Shown: positions 1-9,120, numbered from the stretch's first letter. The stretch is DNA of 64,000 bases from Liquorilactobacillus hordei DSM 19519 (GCF_019443985.1 NZ_CP049303.1:1240001-1304000), one strand, 5' to 3'. Numbers and translations: made by a program. The notes: generated by a model from the sequence alone, not told the origin.

Positions 1-965
1 AGATAACGTGTAGCCATATTTTCTGCTGTAGTTAGGATCAATTCATCGAAATTCTGTTTTTTTAATCCCGTCCTTTGGGCACGATCAATTGCAAGTCCAT
101 CAGAAACTGTGATATCAGTTAAAATAATATTTTGTGCTTTAATTAATCTAATGATTTTGTTTAACAGCAAGAAATATGAGGTAATACTTGTTATCTCATT
201 TTCATCAACTTTAAAAAAATCCATTAAAAATTGGTCAGAAGCATTGGTGACTTTTTGATAAAGTTTTTTGAACTCTTCAAGCGGCATGGCATATGAAGTC
301 TGATCAACTGGAATGAACTTTTTATTAATGATCAATGAATCTTGTAAAATTAAATTAGAAGATATTTTTTGGTTTGCGAAAACATGTTTAAGATGTTCAA
401 GCTTACTGTCGATATAATCGTCAAGGACAGTCATTGAACTATTCGTGGTAGGCTTTAATGTCCTATTAACATCATAGAGTTGAGCAGATCCTAGATCGAC
501 ATTCCAAGTAGAGGCGAATTTTTGATTATTGAATTGAGATAGGGAAACACGTTCTGAACCAAGACTTAACAAGAATGTTAGGGACGAACTAATTTTTTTA
601 AAATTATCTAAGTGTGTCACAATTGCTACAGCCTTATAGTAGGTTAATTGGCTTGTATTTAGCCAATGAATTCGCAAGGTTGTTCGAACATAGATTTGTT
701 CACCTAAGTAACGTGCACTAATTTCATCTAAGGGTTGTTGATTACCCCAAAAGCGGTAATTTTTAACACCGTATTCTTTTAGAATAAGTAAGAAACCATT
801 AAGGGATTTTGTAATGGCTTGTATATTATGTTGATATTCATAAGTGTGGTTACTGTAAAAGTTAGATGTGACTTCTTCTATAACTGAGAAGTCATTTAAA
901 TCCACAATAGAGAGCTTAGTTTGTCTGGGAGTCATATAAATGATGCCGTATAGTTTTTTTGCCAC
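1..965 (-). CDS. Ppx/GppA-like exopolyphosphatase family protein, degenerate, 3' part outside window
   Basis: The reading frame stays open from a GTG at 965 to the window edge, about 321 residues, with a GAGGTG ribosome site six bases upstream. The C-terminal part, including a stretch reading NIILTDITVSDGLAID, resembles the end of the Ppx/GppA catalytic core, where family members carry I-x-VSDGGLREG. The two phosphate-binding motifs of the ASKHA fold look lost: the N-terminal DxGSNS position reads IIYMTPRQTKLSIVDL, and the GGGS position near residues 131-143 reads FLLSLGSERVSLS. It may therefore be a non-catalytic polyphosphate or (p)ppGpp-binding relative. Lactobacilli often carry such genes next to ppk, which would lie outside the window. 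Family assignment is inferred from motif spacing only. Confidence 0.62.
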   Translation of the reverse strand, partial: MAKKLYGIIYMTPRQTKLSIVDLNDFSVIEEVTSNFYSNHTYEYQHNIQAITKSLNGFLLILKEYGVKNYRFWGNQQPLDEISARYLGEQIYVRTTLRIHWLNTSQLTYYKAVAIVTHLDNFKKISSSLTFLLSLGSERVSLSQFNNQKFASTWNVDLGSAQLYDVNRTLKPTTNSSMTVLDDYIDSKLEHLKHVFANQKISSNLILQDSLIINKKFIPVDQTSYAMPLEEFKKLYQKVTNASDQFLMDFFKVDENEITSITSYFLLLNKIIRLIKAQNIILTDITVSDGLAIDRAQRTGLKKQNFDELILTTAENMATRY

Positions 966-1323
966 AAGATTCACCTCAATATTTAGTTTCTTATTTAATA
1001 TTAACAATTTTTTACTTTTTTTTAAAGAAAGGTTGTGTAAATAATAGGTAATTAAAAATCTTTTTACGAGAAAAAAAATAGCCAGTAAAATTAGATGAAA
1101 ATACTTTTTGCTTATTTTTAAGCAGTATTGAGGTGAGATTTTCAGCGCGTACTTTTGTTAAAAAAATATTTTTAAGTGATGAATTGATGTTTTCAACTGA
1201 CAAAACGAGCTAATCATGGTAATATTTTATAAGATATTAAAGCATTTTCAATATCATAAGTTTTATAACATCGTATGATAGAAAACCGTATAATAAGATA
1301 ACTGAATAGGAATGGGAATTTTC
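966..1323. other. AT-rich divergent intergenic region upstream of ddl
   Basis: This gap of about 358 bases separates the divergent Ppx-like gene and ddl, so it should hold both promoters. A TATAAT at 1289-1294 is well placed for ddl, but I see no good -35 at 16-18 bases. The only open frame, about 63 codons on the minus strand, is low complexity, Lys/Phe-rich and without a ribosome site. I see no terminator or RNA gene here. Confidence 0.4.
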
Positions 1324-2451
1324 ATGGAAAAAAAGAAATTACACATTGCATTGTTTTTTGGAGGTAACTCATCAGAGCATGCTGTTTCAAAGCGCTCAGC
1401 ACATAACATTTATGACGGAATGGATAAAGATAAGTATGATGTATCTGTATTTATGTTCACAAAAAATGGCTATCTTTTAGGAAACAAAGATTCAATGAGA
1501 ATTTTTGATGGGGAAGATGAAGATACAGTTGTTGCAGAAGCAACTGCGAATATTGATTTTTCTAACCCACTTGCAAATATTCAAAATATTTCTGAAGTTA
1601 AAAATATTGATGTTTTCTACCCAGTTATTCATGGCAATATGGGAGAAGATGGTACAGTGCAAGGCTTATTTAGATTATTGAACAAGCCTTGGATTGGTAG
1701 CGGAGTTGCATCTTCAGGTGTTTCTTTTGATAAAGATTTGACGAAGCAATTATTGACTCTTCATGGTATCCGCAATACAAAGTATGTTGTAGTTACTCCA
1801 GAAAATCAAACTCAATATACTTATGAGAACTGTAGCAAGAAGCTTGGAACAACAATGTTTGTTAAGCCAGCTCGTCAAGGTTCTTCAGTTGGAATTTATA
1901 AAGTTGAGAACAAAGATGAATTTGATAAGGCTGTTAAAGAAGGATTCCATTATGATTTTAAGTTGCTCGTTGAAGAAGCAATTGATCATCCGCGCGAAGT
2001 AGAATGTTCAGTATTAGGTAATCGTAATGCAAAGGCTTCAAAACTTGGAGCAATTAAGATACCTGATGATGATGTCTTCTATGACTATAACAATAAGTTT
2101 GTGGATGCCTCAGGTGTTGAGTTTGAGATGCCAGTAGAATTACCAGAGGACTTAACAGCAGAAATCAAGCAAATGTCATTAGATGCTTTTCGTGTGTTGG
2201 GTAATCGTGGTCTAGCAAGAATGGATTTCTTGGTTGACAGTAATAACGTACCCTATTTTGGTGAAGTTAATACCTTACCTGGCTTCACGAACATTTCGTT
2301 GTATCCACAATTATGGGCCGTATCAGGAATTGACTATAGTGATTTGATTGACCAGCTAATTGAATTAGCAATTACTGAATTTAATGATAATGCAAAACTT
2401 CATTATGATTTTGTAGATCTTGGTGAAGAAAAATTACCTGAAAAGAAGTAG
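1324..2451 (+). CDS. ddl: D-alanine--D-lactate type ligase (Ddl)
   Basis: ATP-grasp ligase joining D-alanine to a second D-residue for the peptidoglycan precursor terminus. The N-terminal FFGGNSSEHAVS loop, the KPARQGSSVG ATP-grasp stretch and the C-terminal GEVNTLPGFT metal-binding segment are all present, and the 375-residue length fits. In the omega loop, the Lys-Tyr of D-Ala-D-Ala ligases (Tyr216 of E. coli DdlB) is Lys-Phe in YNNKFVD, with Phe about residue 259. That Phe is the established marker of D-Ala-D-lactate ligases of lactobacilli and Leuconostoc, which gives intrinsic vancomycin resistance. I chose ATG 1324 because AGGAATGGGA lies at the right distance; an in-frame ATG at 1312 has no spaced ribosome site. 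Confidence 0.95.
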   Translation: MEKKKLHIALFFGGNSSEHAVSKRSAHNIYDGMDKDKYDVSVFMFTKNGYLLGNKDSMRIFDGEDEDTVVAEATANIDFSNPLANIQNISEVKNIDVFYPVIHGNMGEDGTVQGLFRLLNKPWIGSGVASSGVSFDKDLTKQLLTLHGIRNTKYVVVTPENQTQYTYENCSKKLGTTMFVKPARQGSSVGIYKVENKDEFDKAVKEGFHYDFKLLVEEAIDHPREVECSVLGNRNAKASKLGAIKIPDDDVFYDYNNKFVDASGVEFEMPVELPEDLTAEIKQMSLDAFRVLGNRGLARMDFLVDSNNVPYFGEVNTLPGFTNISLYPQLWAVSGIDYSDLIDQLIELAITEFNDNAKLHYDFVDLGEEKLPEKK

Positions 2452-2540
2452 ATATTACTAATAAATAGTTTATTATGGAAAATGATCAGATGATTCATAA
2501 CCAATATTAGTGACTATTTTTAATAGAATAAGCTGATTAA

Positions 2541-2580
2541 AGGGGTGTACCAAAAAATTTATTTTGGAACATCTCTTTTA
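2541..2580 (+). terminator. Rho-independent terminator of ddl
   Basis: The arms AGGGGTGTACCAAAA and TTTTGGAACATCTCT pair with two G-T wobbles and one mismatch around a short AT loop, followed by a T-rich run. It lies between ddl and tag and would uncouple them. Confidence 0.75.
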
Positions 2581-2642
2581 ATTTTATGTTAAGGGTAATA
2601 AATTTTTTGCGTATATTATTTACATAATAAAGGAGGAGTTTG

Positions 2643-3203
2643 ATGAGATGTTCATGGGCAATGGGGAACGACTTGTTGATGGCGTATCATGATAAGGAGT
2701 GGGGCGTGCCAAAAAAAGAAGAGAGAATCCTTTTTGAGATGCTTTCACTTGAAATAATGCAGGCTGGGCTGAAGTGGGAAGTTATTCTAAAAAAACGGGC
2801 AGGTTTTAAAACTGCTTTTTATGATTTTGAAGTAAAAAAAATTGCAGAAATGACAGAAGCGGATGTTCAAAACTTAATGAGCAACAAAGAAATTATTCGT
2901 AATCAACGAAAAATTCGGGCAATTATAAGAAATGCTCAAACTTTGCTTGAATTAAAGAAAAACACAGAATTCGACTTTGGCGAATACCTATGGAATTTTA
3001 TCGGGAATAAACAAATTGTTAATCATTGGGAATTTGGTGAACAAGTACCAGCACAAACAGCGCTCTCGCAAAAAATTGCAAAGGATATGAAAAAACTTGG
3101 TTTTGCCTTTGTCGGACCAACGATAGTTTATTCATTTATGCAGTCTATAGGGATGGTTGATGACCATTTAACAAATTGTGAGATAAAAAAGAGTCGGGGG
3201 TAA
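2643..3203 (+). CDS. tag: DNA-3-methyladenine glycosylase I
   Basis: Base-excision repair glycosylase that removes 3-methyladenine from alkylated DNA. The protein is 186 residues, the usual size. It opens with MRCSWAMG and has AYHDKEWGVP near residue 15. The family zinc snap is visible as Cys3 and His near residue 16 paired with the C-terminal HLTNC. ATG 2643 sits six bases after AAGGAGGAG; a TTG directly before it is in frame but too close to the ribosome site. It appears to be a single-gene unit between two terminators. Confidence 0.93.
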   Translation: MRCSWAMGNDLLMAYHDKEWGVPKKEERILFEMLSLEIMQAGLKWEVILKKRAGFKTAFYDFEVKKIAEMTEADVQNLMSNKEIIRNQRKIRAIIRNAQTLLELKKNTEFDFGEYLWNFIGNKQIVNHWEFGEQVPAQTALSQKIAKDMKKLGFAFVGPTIVYSFMQSIGMVDDHLTNCEIKKSRG

Positions 3204-3278
3204 GCAAAGTTTCTTAGTAAAGCTATGACTATTTAAGTGAGAAGGTTTTAACTTATGAAACACGTTTATTCGTAATAA

Positions 3279-3327
3279 AGAGAGGGCCTAGATCAAAATT
3301 TAACTTTGACCCAGGTCCTCTCTTTTT
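3279..3327. terminator. Bidirectional terminator between tag and the usp gene
   Basis: AAAGAGAGGGCCTAGATCAAA pairs with TTTGACCCAGGTCCTCTCTTT, giving a long stem with few mismatches, an A run before and a T run after. It sits between convergent genes, so it can serve both strands. It belongs to the recurring GATCAAAA terminator family of this window. Confidence 0.85.
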
Positions 3328-3340
3328 CAACTAATTAACT

Positions 3341-3811
3341 TTATTCTTCAGGTTGCTTATTGTCCAAATCTGTCCGAACAACAAGAACATCACAACTTGC
3401 AGTTCTCGTAACATACTCTGTAACTGAGCCCAAAAGTAAACGTTCAACTGTATTCAAACCAGTAGCACCAATCATAATTAAATCAGTTTCTAATTCGGTA
3501 GGTTTGTCCTTAGCGATAATTGTTTTTGGTGCACCATATTCGATCGAATAAGATATATTTTCAACACCGTCAGCTTTAGCCTCATTGATATAACTTTCGA
3601 TCTTTTTCTTGGCAGTCTCAACAACTTCGTCTACCATGCTGGCATCATAACTCGAAATATTTTGGAAGGCACGTGTATCAACAACATGAAGTAACTCTAA
3701 GTGTGCTTCTTTACCATTTCTCTTTGCAACAGCGACGGCTTTTTTGAATGCCAATTCAGCTTCTTTTGATCCGTCGACAGGTACTAGAATATTTTTATAT
3801 TGTTGTAACAT
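3341..3811 (-). CDS. Universal stress protein, UspA family
   Basis: A 156-residue single-domain UspA protein. It begins YKNILVPVDGS, the usual first strand and nucleotide-contact loop, and ends with the motif GATGLNTVERLLLGSVTEYV, matching the G-x2-G-x9-G-S/T ATP-binding signature of ATP-binding Usp proteins. Family members respond to starvation and stress; the exact target is unknown. I start at ATG 3811, preceded by AAAGGGTGAT; an upstream in-frame ATG at 3835 has no clear ribosome site. It is convergent with tag and shares a terminator with it. Confidence 0.92.
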   Translation of the reverse strand: MLQQYKNILVPVDGSKEAELAFKKAVAVAKRNGKEAHLELLHVVDTRAFQNISSYDASMVDEVVETAKKKIESYINEAKADGVENISYSIEYGAPKTIIAKDKPTELETDLIMIGATGLNTVERLLLGSVTEYVTRTASCDVLVVRTDLDNKQPEE

Positions 3812-3891
3812 ACAAATCACCCTTTCATCTTTCACTTACATTTTACTGCATTTTTTTAGAATTTTAAAGAAAAATGATGAATAATAGTGAA

Positions 3892-4185
3892 TTATTTCTC
3901 AATATAGCTTAACATCAAAACGGGTAGAATTGGAATGATTGCTACATCAAGAATTAGGATAATTGATAAGAATAATTGATTATTGAGTAGGAGACTTACA
4001 AAGGTTAAAAAGGCGAGAAATATTAACGTTGTCCCAGTGATTTGAATAATAATTCTTAAATCTCTATGTTTCTCGGGATGAAAAAGCATAAATGGTTTGT
4101 TCTTGTGTTTTAACAAGTACAAGCCAATAAAAAGAAGCAATATTCCAAGTAAGAATACGAATAAACTTATGATTGTATTTATCAT
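3892..4185 (-). CDS. Small hydrophobic membrane protein of unknown function
   Basis: 97 residues with a GAGGAA ribosome site. Three hydrophobic stretches are visible: about residues 4-24, 48-66 and 71-93, separated by a basic loop (KHKNKPFMLFHPEKHRD). The layout suggests a three-helix inner membrane protein. I do not recognise the family. The gene is followed by the usp gene in the same direction about 80 bases on, but the two need not be cotranscribed. Confidence 0.6.
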   Translation of the reverse strand: MINTIISLFVFLLGILLLFIGLYLLKHKNKPFMLFHPEKHRDLRIIIQITGTTLIFLAFLTFVSLLLNNQLFLSIILILDVAIIPILPVLMLSYIEK

Positions 4186-4552
4186 CACAATTCCTCACAG
4201 AACAATAATATTGTGTACTGTCAATTTTCTTAGTCTTAAGGAAATTGACAAGCATAAATGGAAAGGGCTGCACCAAAACAAATGTCTCAGTACAACCCTT
4301 CCGTCCAAAGAATAAACTTTGGAATCCGTCTAATGCCGTTAATCGTCTCTGTAGTTGAACCCGCAAACAAGCAGGTGGTTTTTGATAATTTAGCTTCTAA
4401 CTTCCTACTTAAAATAGGCATGTTATCCACAAAATATTTCAAAAGCCAAGGTATATAAGTGTTCGGTCAACCTTACATTATGAGACAACGCGTACATTTC
4501 AGATTATGTTTACATCTTAGCATACTATTCTGCTTTTTTCAAATGTTAACGG
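4186..4552. other. Gene-free stretch between rarA and a small membrane protein gene
   Basis: About 367 bases with no convincing gene. Short frames on both strands overlap and lack ribosome sites. An imperfect inverted repeat, GGAAAGGGCTGCAC with GTACAACCCTTCC, lies at about 4259-4306 without a good T run. The tract has several short GC-richer patches that look different from the nearby AT-rich spacers, so a decayed gene or insertion-sequence relic is possible, but I cannot identify one. Confidence 0.35.
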
Positions 4553-5836
4553 TTACTTTTTGCTTTTTTGCATCTTTTTTAAACGTGCATACTGTTCCTT
4601 TAACACGGTTTCATAGCGCCCATTATCTTTTGGCTCATAGTAGCTCTTATTCTTGATTGGATTTGGTAGATATTGTTGTGGAATCCAATCGTGAGGATAA
4701 TCATGAGGATACAGATAATCAGTTCCATGACCAAGTATTTTAGCACCTTGATAATGTGCATCTTTTAGGTGTGCCGGAACATCACCATAGCCACCGCGAT
4801 TAATGTCTGCGAGTGCTCCGTCAATGGCGTTTATCGCAGAATTGGATTTAGGTGATAGACAAAGATCAATTACTGCAACCGCTAAAGGAATTCGAGCTTC
4901 AGGCAAGCCAATTTTTTCAGCTGCAGTCACAGCATCAACAGTTCTTGCAGCTGCAGGAGGATTCGCTAGTCCAATGTCTTCATATGCAATTGTTAAGAGC
5001 CTGCGATTAACACTGATTAAGTCACCGGAAGCTAGCAAACGTGCAAGGTAATGAAGTGCGGCGTCCGTATCAGAACCACGAATGGATTTTTGAAAGGCGG
5101 AGATTACATCGTAATGCGCATCTCCATCTTTATCTTGTACGAGAGCTTTGTGCTGTAAGCATTCCTCAATAATGGGTAAAGAAATCTTTATTTCTTGACT
5201 TCCATTTTCTGGCGTAGTTGATCTAACAGCTAATTCGAGGGCATTTAAAGCACTACGCAGATCTCCGTTTGTAGCACGACAAAGGTGAGTCGATGCATCA
5301 GAAGTTAAGGCCACATTATATGATCCTAGACCGTTAGTTTTATCGGATAATGCACGCTCAATGGCAATCTTAATGTCATCTTCTGTTAGAGGTTTAACCT
5401 CAAATATTTGTGTACGGCTTCTTATGGCCGGGTTGATTGCGATATAAGGATTTTCTGTTGTTGCACCAATTAAGATAATCCGGCCACTTTCAAGATGAGG
5501 TAATAAAAAATCCTGTTTTGGTTTAGTAAGACGATGAATTTCGTCAAGTAAGAGGATAACTGTACCACTCATCTTTGCTTCTTCAGCGACCACTTCTAAT
5601 TCTTTTTTTGAATCAGTCGCGGCATTAAGCATTCTAAAAGCATATTTTGTTGAACCAGCGATAGCACTGGCAATACTCGTTTTTCCTGTTCCAGGGGGGC
5701 CGTAGAGAATCATTGAAGAGAGCAATTTGGCATCGACCATTCGTCTGATGATTTTACCTGGACCAACTAGATTTTGTTGACCGACAACTTCTTCAATATT
5801 CTTAGGGCGCATGCGGTAGGCTAGGGGCTTTAGCAT
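4553..5836 (-). CDS. rarA: Replication-associated recombination protein A, AAA ATPase
   Basis: RarA/MgsA (WRNIP1 family) is a clamp-loader-like AAA+ ATPase acting at stalled replication forks. The N-terminus LAYRMRPKNIEEVVGQQ is typical. Walker A is GPPGTGKT near residue 46, Walker B is LLLDEIHR, and sensor GATTENP and an arginine-finger region AIRSRTQIFEV follow. The C-terminal MgsA tetramerisation part contains RGSDTDAALHYLARLL and ANPPAAARTVDAV. At 427 residues it is full length. The minus-strand gene is transcribed alone, downstream of rpsD and its terminator. Confidence 0.96.
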   Translation of the reverse strand: MLKPLAYRMRPKNIEEVVGQQNLVGPGKIIRRMVDAKLLSSMILYGPPGTGKTSIASAIAGSTKYAFRMLNAATDSKKELEVVAEEAKMSGTVILLLDEIHRLTKPKQDFLLPHLESGRIILIGATTENPYIAINPAIRSRTQIFEVKPLTEDDIKIAIERALSDKTNGLGSYNVALTSDASTHLCRATNGDLRSALNALELAVRSTTPENGSQEIKISLPIIEECLQHKALVQDKDGDAHYDVISAFQKSIRGSDTDAALHYLARLLASGDLISVNRRLLTIAYEDIGLANPPAAARTVDAVTAAEKIGLPEARIPLAVAVIDLCLSPKSNSAINAIDGALADINRGGYGDVPAHLKDAHYQGAKILGHGTDYLYPHDYPHDWIPQQYLPNPIKNKSYYEPKDNGRYETVLKEQYARLKKMQKSKK

Positions 5837-5911
5837 AAGCTATCTCCTTTCATACATTTTATAAATAAAGTATAACATTGTATCATGTTTCGGTTACTGT
5901 TTTGAAGGGAT

Positions 5912-5941
5912 TAAAAAAACCAGATTCATAAAAGAATCTGG
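5912..5941 (-). terminator. rpsD terminator
   Basis: On the minus strand CCAGATTC and GAATCTGG form a perfect eight-pair stem with a TTTTAT loop and a following run of seven T. It closes rpsD before rarA. Confidence 0.92.
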
Positions 5942-5964
5942 CTAAACTGACAAGAAGTCGGTTA

Positions 5965-6573
5965 TTAAAGTTTGTTGTAGTATTCAACGATAAGAGCTTC
6001 ATCAACTTCAGCTTCAAGTTCTTCACGTTCTGGTAAACGAACTAATGAACCTTCAAGCTTGTTCTCATCAAAAGTTACAAATTGTGGACGACCAACAATT
6101 GCTTCAAGAGCGTCTTTAACAATTTGCAAGTTCTTTGATTTTTCACGCAATGAAATTACATCACCTACAGAAACTTCGTATGAAGGAATATCAACACGCT
6201 TGCCATTAACTGTAATGTGACCATGGTTTACCAACTGACGTGATTGACGACGAGTTGTAGCTAAACCTAAACGGTAAACAACATTATCCAAACGTTGTTC
6301 CAACAAAATCATGAAGTTGTCACCATGACGACCTTGACGAATCTTGCCAGCACGCTTGAAAAGGTTTGAGAATTGACGTTCTGAAAGGCCATAAATCATG
6401 CGAAGCTTTTGTTTTTCGCGTAATTGCAAACCATATTCAGATAATTTACGACGGTTGTTTTGACCGTGTTGTCCTGGAGCATATGGACGACGTGCTAATT
6501 CTTTACCTGTACCAGTCAATGAAATACCTAAACGACGTGATACTTTCCAACTTGGACCTGTATAACGAGACAT
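5965..6573 (-). CDS. rpsD: 30S ribosomal protein S4
   Basis: Primary 16S rRNA-binding protein that nucleates the 30S body and autoregulates its own mRNA in Bacillus. The 202-residue product starts [16 protein letters not shown] and carries the S4 RNA-binding domain with [27 protein letters not shown]. It lacks the zinc-finger Cys residues of some S4 paralogs. GGAGGAA precedes the ATG at 6573; the frame extends further upstream, but only through the leader. The gene is monocistronic, with its own promoter (6747-6775) and terminator (5912-5941). Confidence 0.97.
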   Translation of the reverse strand: MSRYTGPSWKVSRRLGISLTGTGKELARRPYAPGQHGQNNRRKLSEYGLQLREKQKLRMIYGLSERQFSNLFKRAGKIRQGRHGDNFMILLEQRLDNVVYRLGLATTRRQSRQLVNHGHITVNGKRVDIPSYEVSVGDVISLREKSKNLQIVKDALEAIVGRPQFVTFDENKLEGSLVRLPEREELEAEVDEALIVEYYNKL

Positions 6574-6740
6574 AAAAAAGTTCCTCCAATAATTTTTTTG
6601 GAGTAAAATAGGCTGTCTACTTAGTATTCGTGCAGTTTGTTTTGCAGCGTTCACTCTTGCAGCCGAAGAGGTACTGACTGAACCAAATAGGGCAACGAAC
6701 TGTTGACGAGCTTACCGCAGACTGCTGCATATTTTACACA
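6574..6740 (-). promoter_or_regulatory. Putative S4 autoregulatory leader of rpsD mRNA
   Basis: From the start predicted by the promoter, the rpsD transcript has about 165 untranslated bases with GC-rich blocks that can pair (GCAGCAGTCTGCGG, CTCTTCGGCTGCAAGAG, GCTGCAAAACAAACTGC). In Bacillus, S4 represses rpsD by binding a structured leader; a long folded leader here fits that model. I infer function from position and length, not from a matched consensus. Confidence 0.5.
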
Positions 6741-6746
6741 GGAAAC

Positions 6747-6775
6747 AGTATATCTAAAAATCGATCATTAGTCAA
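6747..6775 (-). promoter_or_regulatory. Sigma-A promoter of rpsD
   Basis: On the minus strand TTGACT, a 17-base spacer and TATACT match the vegetative consensus. The -35 overlaps the stop codon and last codons of the upstream methionine-sulfoxide reductase gene. Confidence 0.75.
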
Positions 6776-7229
6776 GTAAGTCACAATGATCAAGTAAGGT
6801 GGTAACTAAAGAATTTAATGTCAAGCGGTCAGCTTCTGTAAAACGATTTTCATTAGGAGAATCAATATCTAGTACCCCAATTTTTTTACCATTCTTAATT
6901 AGTGGAACAACTATTTCTGAACGACTCGCTGCGTCACAGGCAATGTGACCTGGAAATTCCAAGACATTGGCAACCACTAAGGTTTTTCCTTCTTGGAAGG
7001 CTGTTCCACAGACACCTTTACCAATTGAGATGTGCATGCATGCAACTTTTCCTTGAAATGGTCCAAGAACCAATTCGTCATTCTTTTGTTCATAGAGATA
7101 AAAGCCAGCCCAGTTAATGTTGGGAAAACTTTCGAAGATTAAAGCAGATGTATTTGCTAAATTGGCAACAAAATTTGTTTCATTTTTTAATAATGAATCC
7201 AATTGTTGAATTAAAAGTGTATTTTTCAT
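6768..7229 (-). CDS. Free methionine-(R)-sulfoxide reductase, GAF domain
   Basis: fRMsr/YebR-type enzyme reducing free methionine-R-sulfoxide in the cytoplasm. The 153-residue protein is a single GAF domain with NWAGFYLY. The redox cysteines are in the family positions: ACMHISIGKGVCGTAF holds two and HIACDAASRSEIVVP the third. ATG 7229 follows AGGAG by eight bases; an upstream TTG overlaps that ribosome site and is unlikely. It lies upstream of rpsD, whose promoter sits in its tail, and is divergent from ezrA. Confidence 0.92.
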   Translation of the reverse strand: MKNTLLIQQLDSLLKNETNFVANLANTSALIFESFPNINWAGFYLYEQKNDELVLGPFQGKVACMHISIGKGVCGTAFQEGKTLVVANVLEFPGHIACDAASRSEIVVPLIKNGKKIGVLDIDSPNENRFTEADRLTLNSLVTTLLDHCDLLD

Positions 7230-7400
7230 TTTTAAACTCCTATTCAAGTATACTATTTCTGTGTAAGTTGATATAACTATGATATAATTAAATAGATTTT
7301 AGATTGAAACGATTAATTAGGCAAGTTTTTAATAGGTGGTAAAATATTAGTTCTTGCCGATAGAAGACAAAAAGTGTATTTACATAGGAGTGAGGACTTG

Positions 7401-9113
7401 ATGACGTTAGTTTTGAGCGCAATTGTAATAGTCGCAGTGGTGGTCTATTTTTCCTTTTTTTATTTGCAACGGAAAAATGCCTCCGAAATTGCGGTGAAGA
7501 AGGAGCAAGTCAATAAGCTTGTTGAGTCTTCGGTACATAAAGAGATCCTCAGCACAGAAAAAATCAAGTTATCTGGTGAGTCGCTCACACAGTTTGAGGA
7601 GACGAAGCAAAATTATTTATATATGGTCAATCATAAATTGCCTCAGATATCCGAACATTTGACAGAATTGGTAGACGCGAATGGACATTATCGCTTTTTT
7701 GAAGTTAGAAGAGAGTTAAATTTACTTAATACTAAACTTGAGACTGCAACTAAATTAGAAAAAGAAACAAAGCAAAATTTGCAAGAGTTTAAGAAAAGTA
7801 ATTTAGAACACCAAAAGAGAATAAAGCAATTAGAGCAAAAATATCAAAATATTCGTAAAACACTACTTGCAAAGAACTTTTCCTATGGTCCTAGTATTGA
7901 CAAGTTAGAGGAAGATTTAGCAAAAATTGAAAAGACTTTTGACAGCTATAGCCAAACAACTAAACAGGGAGATTATGTAAAATCAACTGAGATATTGAAA
8001 GTATTAAAAAAGGAGACTGCTTTGCTGGAAAAAGCAATAAAGGTTATTCCTTCGCTGTATCGAAGTGTGAAGAATGTTTATCCGGAACAGATTACTGAAA
8101 TAAAGGAAGCATATGATAAATTATCAGCTACAAAATATGGTTTCGTGACTGACTTTGATAAGAAAATTTCTGATATTCAGACGTTGATTGCAACAAATAT
8201 TGTTAATTTGAGCGAATTAGCATTGGACGATGGAGAACAAACAGATCAGAAAATTGATCAGGAAATTAATGAAGCATACGATGAATTGGAATCTGAATTG
8301 AAAGCAAGAAGTGAAGTTGAGGTTAAGATTGAAACTTTCAAAAAGTTTGTTGCACACGCAAGAAAAAATCAACGTGAATTATTAGCGGAGCTTGATCGAC
8401 TGAGTCAAAATTACACATTCAATCATGATGAAATGGAAAATGCAAAGCAACTTGATGAAGATCTAAAGGAGATTGAGCAAGAGCTTGCAAATTATCAAGA
8501 AAAAGTTGATGGTAAGAAACCGATAGTATATTCTGTTTTGAAAGAGCAACAGACTAAACAGATTGAAACGCTCAAAAAGATTGAAGAAAAGCAAGCTAAG
8601 ATTGGTGACAGTGTGCAAACGCTGTGGAATGATGAACAAGAGGCACATAAGGCAGTTCGACTTTTTGACTTTGACATTCATAGTGTGAAGCGTGATCTTG
8701 AAAAGTTGAACTTGCCTGGATTGTCCAAAGAATATTTAGATTATTTTTATTCTGTAAATGCCGAAATTGATGATTTAGCTGATAAATTAAATCAGGTTAA
8801 GATTGACATGGATGAAATAACTAAACTGATGATTGATACTCAGTCTGACTTAGACGTTCTAACTGAAAAAACAAACGATATAATAGATAGTGCATCTTTG
8901 ACGGAGCGTTTATTACAATATGCTAATCGGTACCGTTTACGCTTTCCAGAGGTGGCACAAGCATCGGATGAAGCATATCATCTCTTCAATCAAAATTATG
9001 ATTATGCAGGTAGTTTAGAACGGATTGCAACTGCGATTGATAAAGTCGAAACCGGGGCATATAAAAAAATTGAAGATGAGTATTATGCAAGTAAGACTAC
9101 CACTAACAAATAA
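7401..9113 (+). CDS. ezrA: Septation ring formation regulator EzrA
   Basis: Membrane-anchored division protein that binds FtsZ and restrains and remodels the Z ring. One N-terminal transmembrane segment (about residues 3-23, LVLSAIVIVAVVVYFSFFY) is followed by some 540 residues of charged, heptad-rich coiled coil, the spectrin-like repeats of EzrA. Length of 570 residues matches the family. GGAGTGAGG precedes ATG 7401; the frame extends nine codons upstream through the ribosome site. As in other Bacilli it is followed by a nifS-like gene and thiI. Confidence 0.95.
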   Translation: MTLVLSAIVIVAVVVYFSFFYLQRKNASEIAVKKEQVNKLVESSVHKEILSTEKIKLSGESLTQFEETKQNYLYMVNHKLPQISEHLTELVDANGHYRFFEVRRELNLLNTKLETATKLEKETKQNLQEFKKSNLEHQKRIKQLEQKYQNIRKTLLAKNFSYGPSIDKLEEDLAKIEKTFDSYSQTTKQGDYVKSTEILKVLKKETALLEKAIKVIPSLYRSVKNVYPEQITEIKEAYDKLSATKYGFVTDFDKKISDIQTLIATNIVNLSELALDDGEQTDQKIDQEINEAYDELESELKARSEVEVKIETFKKFVAHARKNQRELLAELDRLSQNYTFNHDEMENAKQLDEDLKEIEQELANYQEKVDGKKPIVYSVLKEQQTKQIETLKKIEEKQAKIGDSVQTLWNDEQEAHKAVRLFDFDIHSVKRDLEKLNLPGLSKEYLDYFYSVNAEIDDLADKLNQVKIDMDEITKLMIDTQSDLDVLTEKTNDIIDSASLTERLLQYANRYRLRFPEVAQASDEAYHLFNQNYDYAGSLERIATAIDKVETGAYKKIEDEYYASKTTTNK

Positions 9114-9120
9114 CTATTGT

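Noticed and set aside
1012..1203. 63-codon minus-strand frame upstream of ddl
   Set aside because: Low complexity, no ribosome site, no recognisable motif; probably chance in AT-rich spacer.
4064..4366. 100-codon minus-strand frame, considered as a transposase relic
   Set aside because: It overlaps the small membrane protein gene, has no ribosome site, and I could not match it to any transposase family with confidence.
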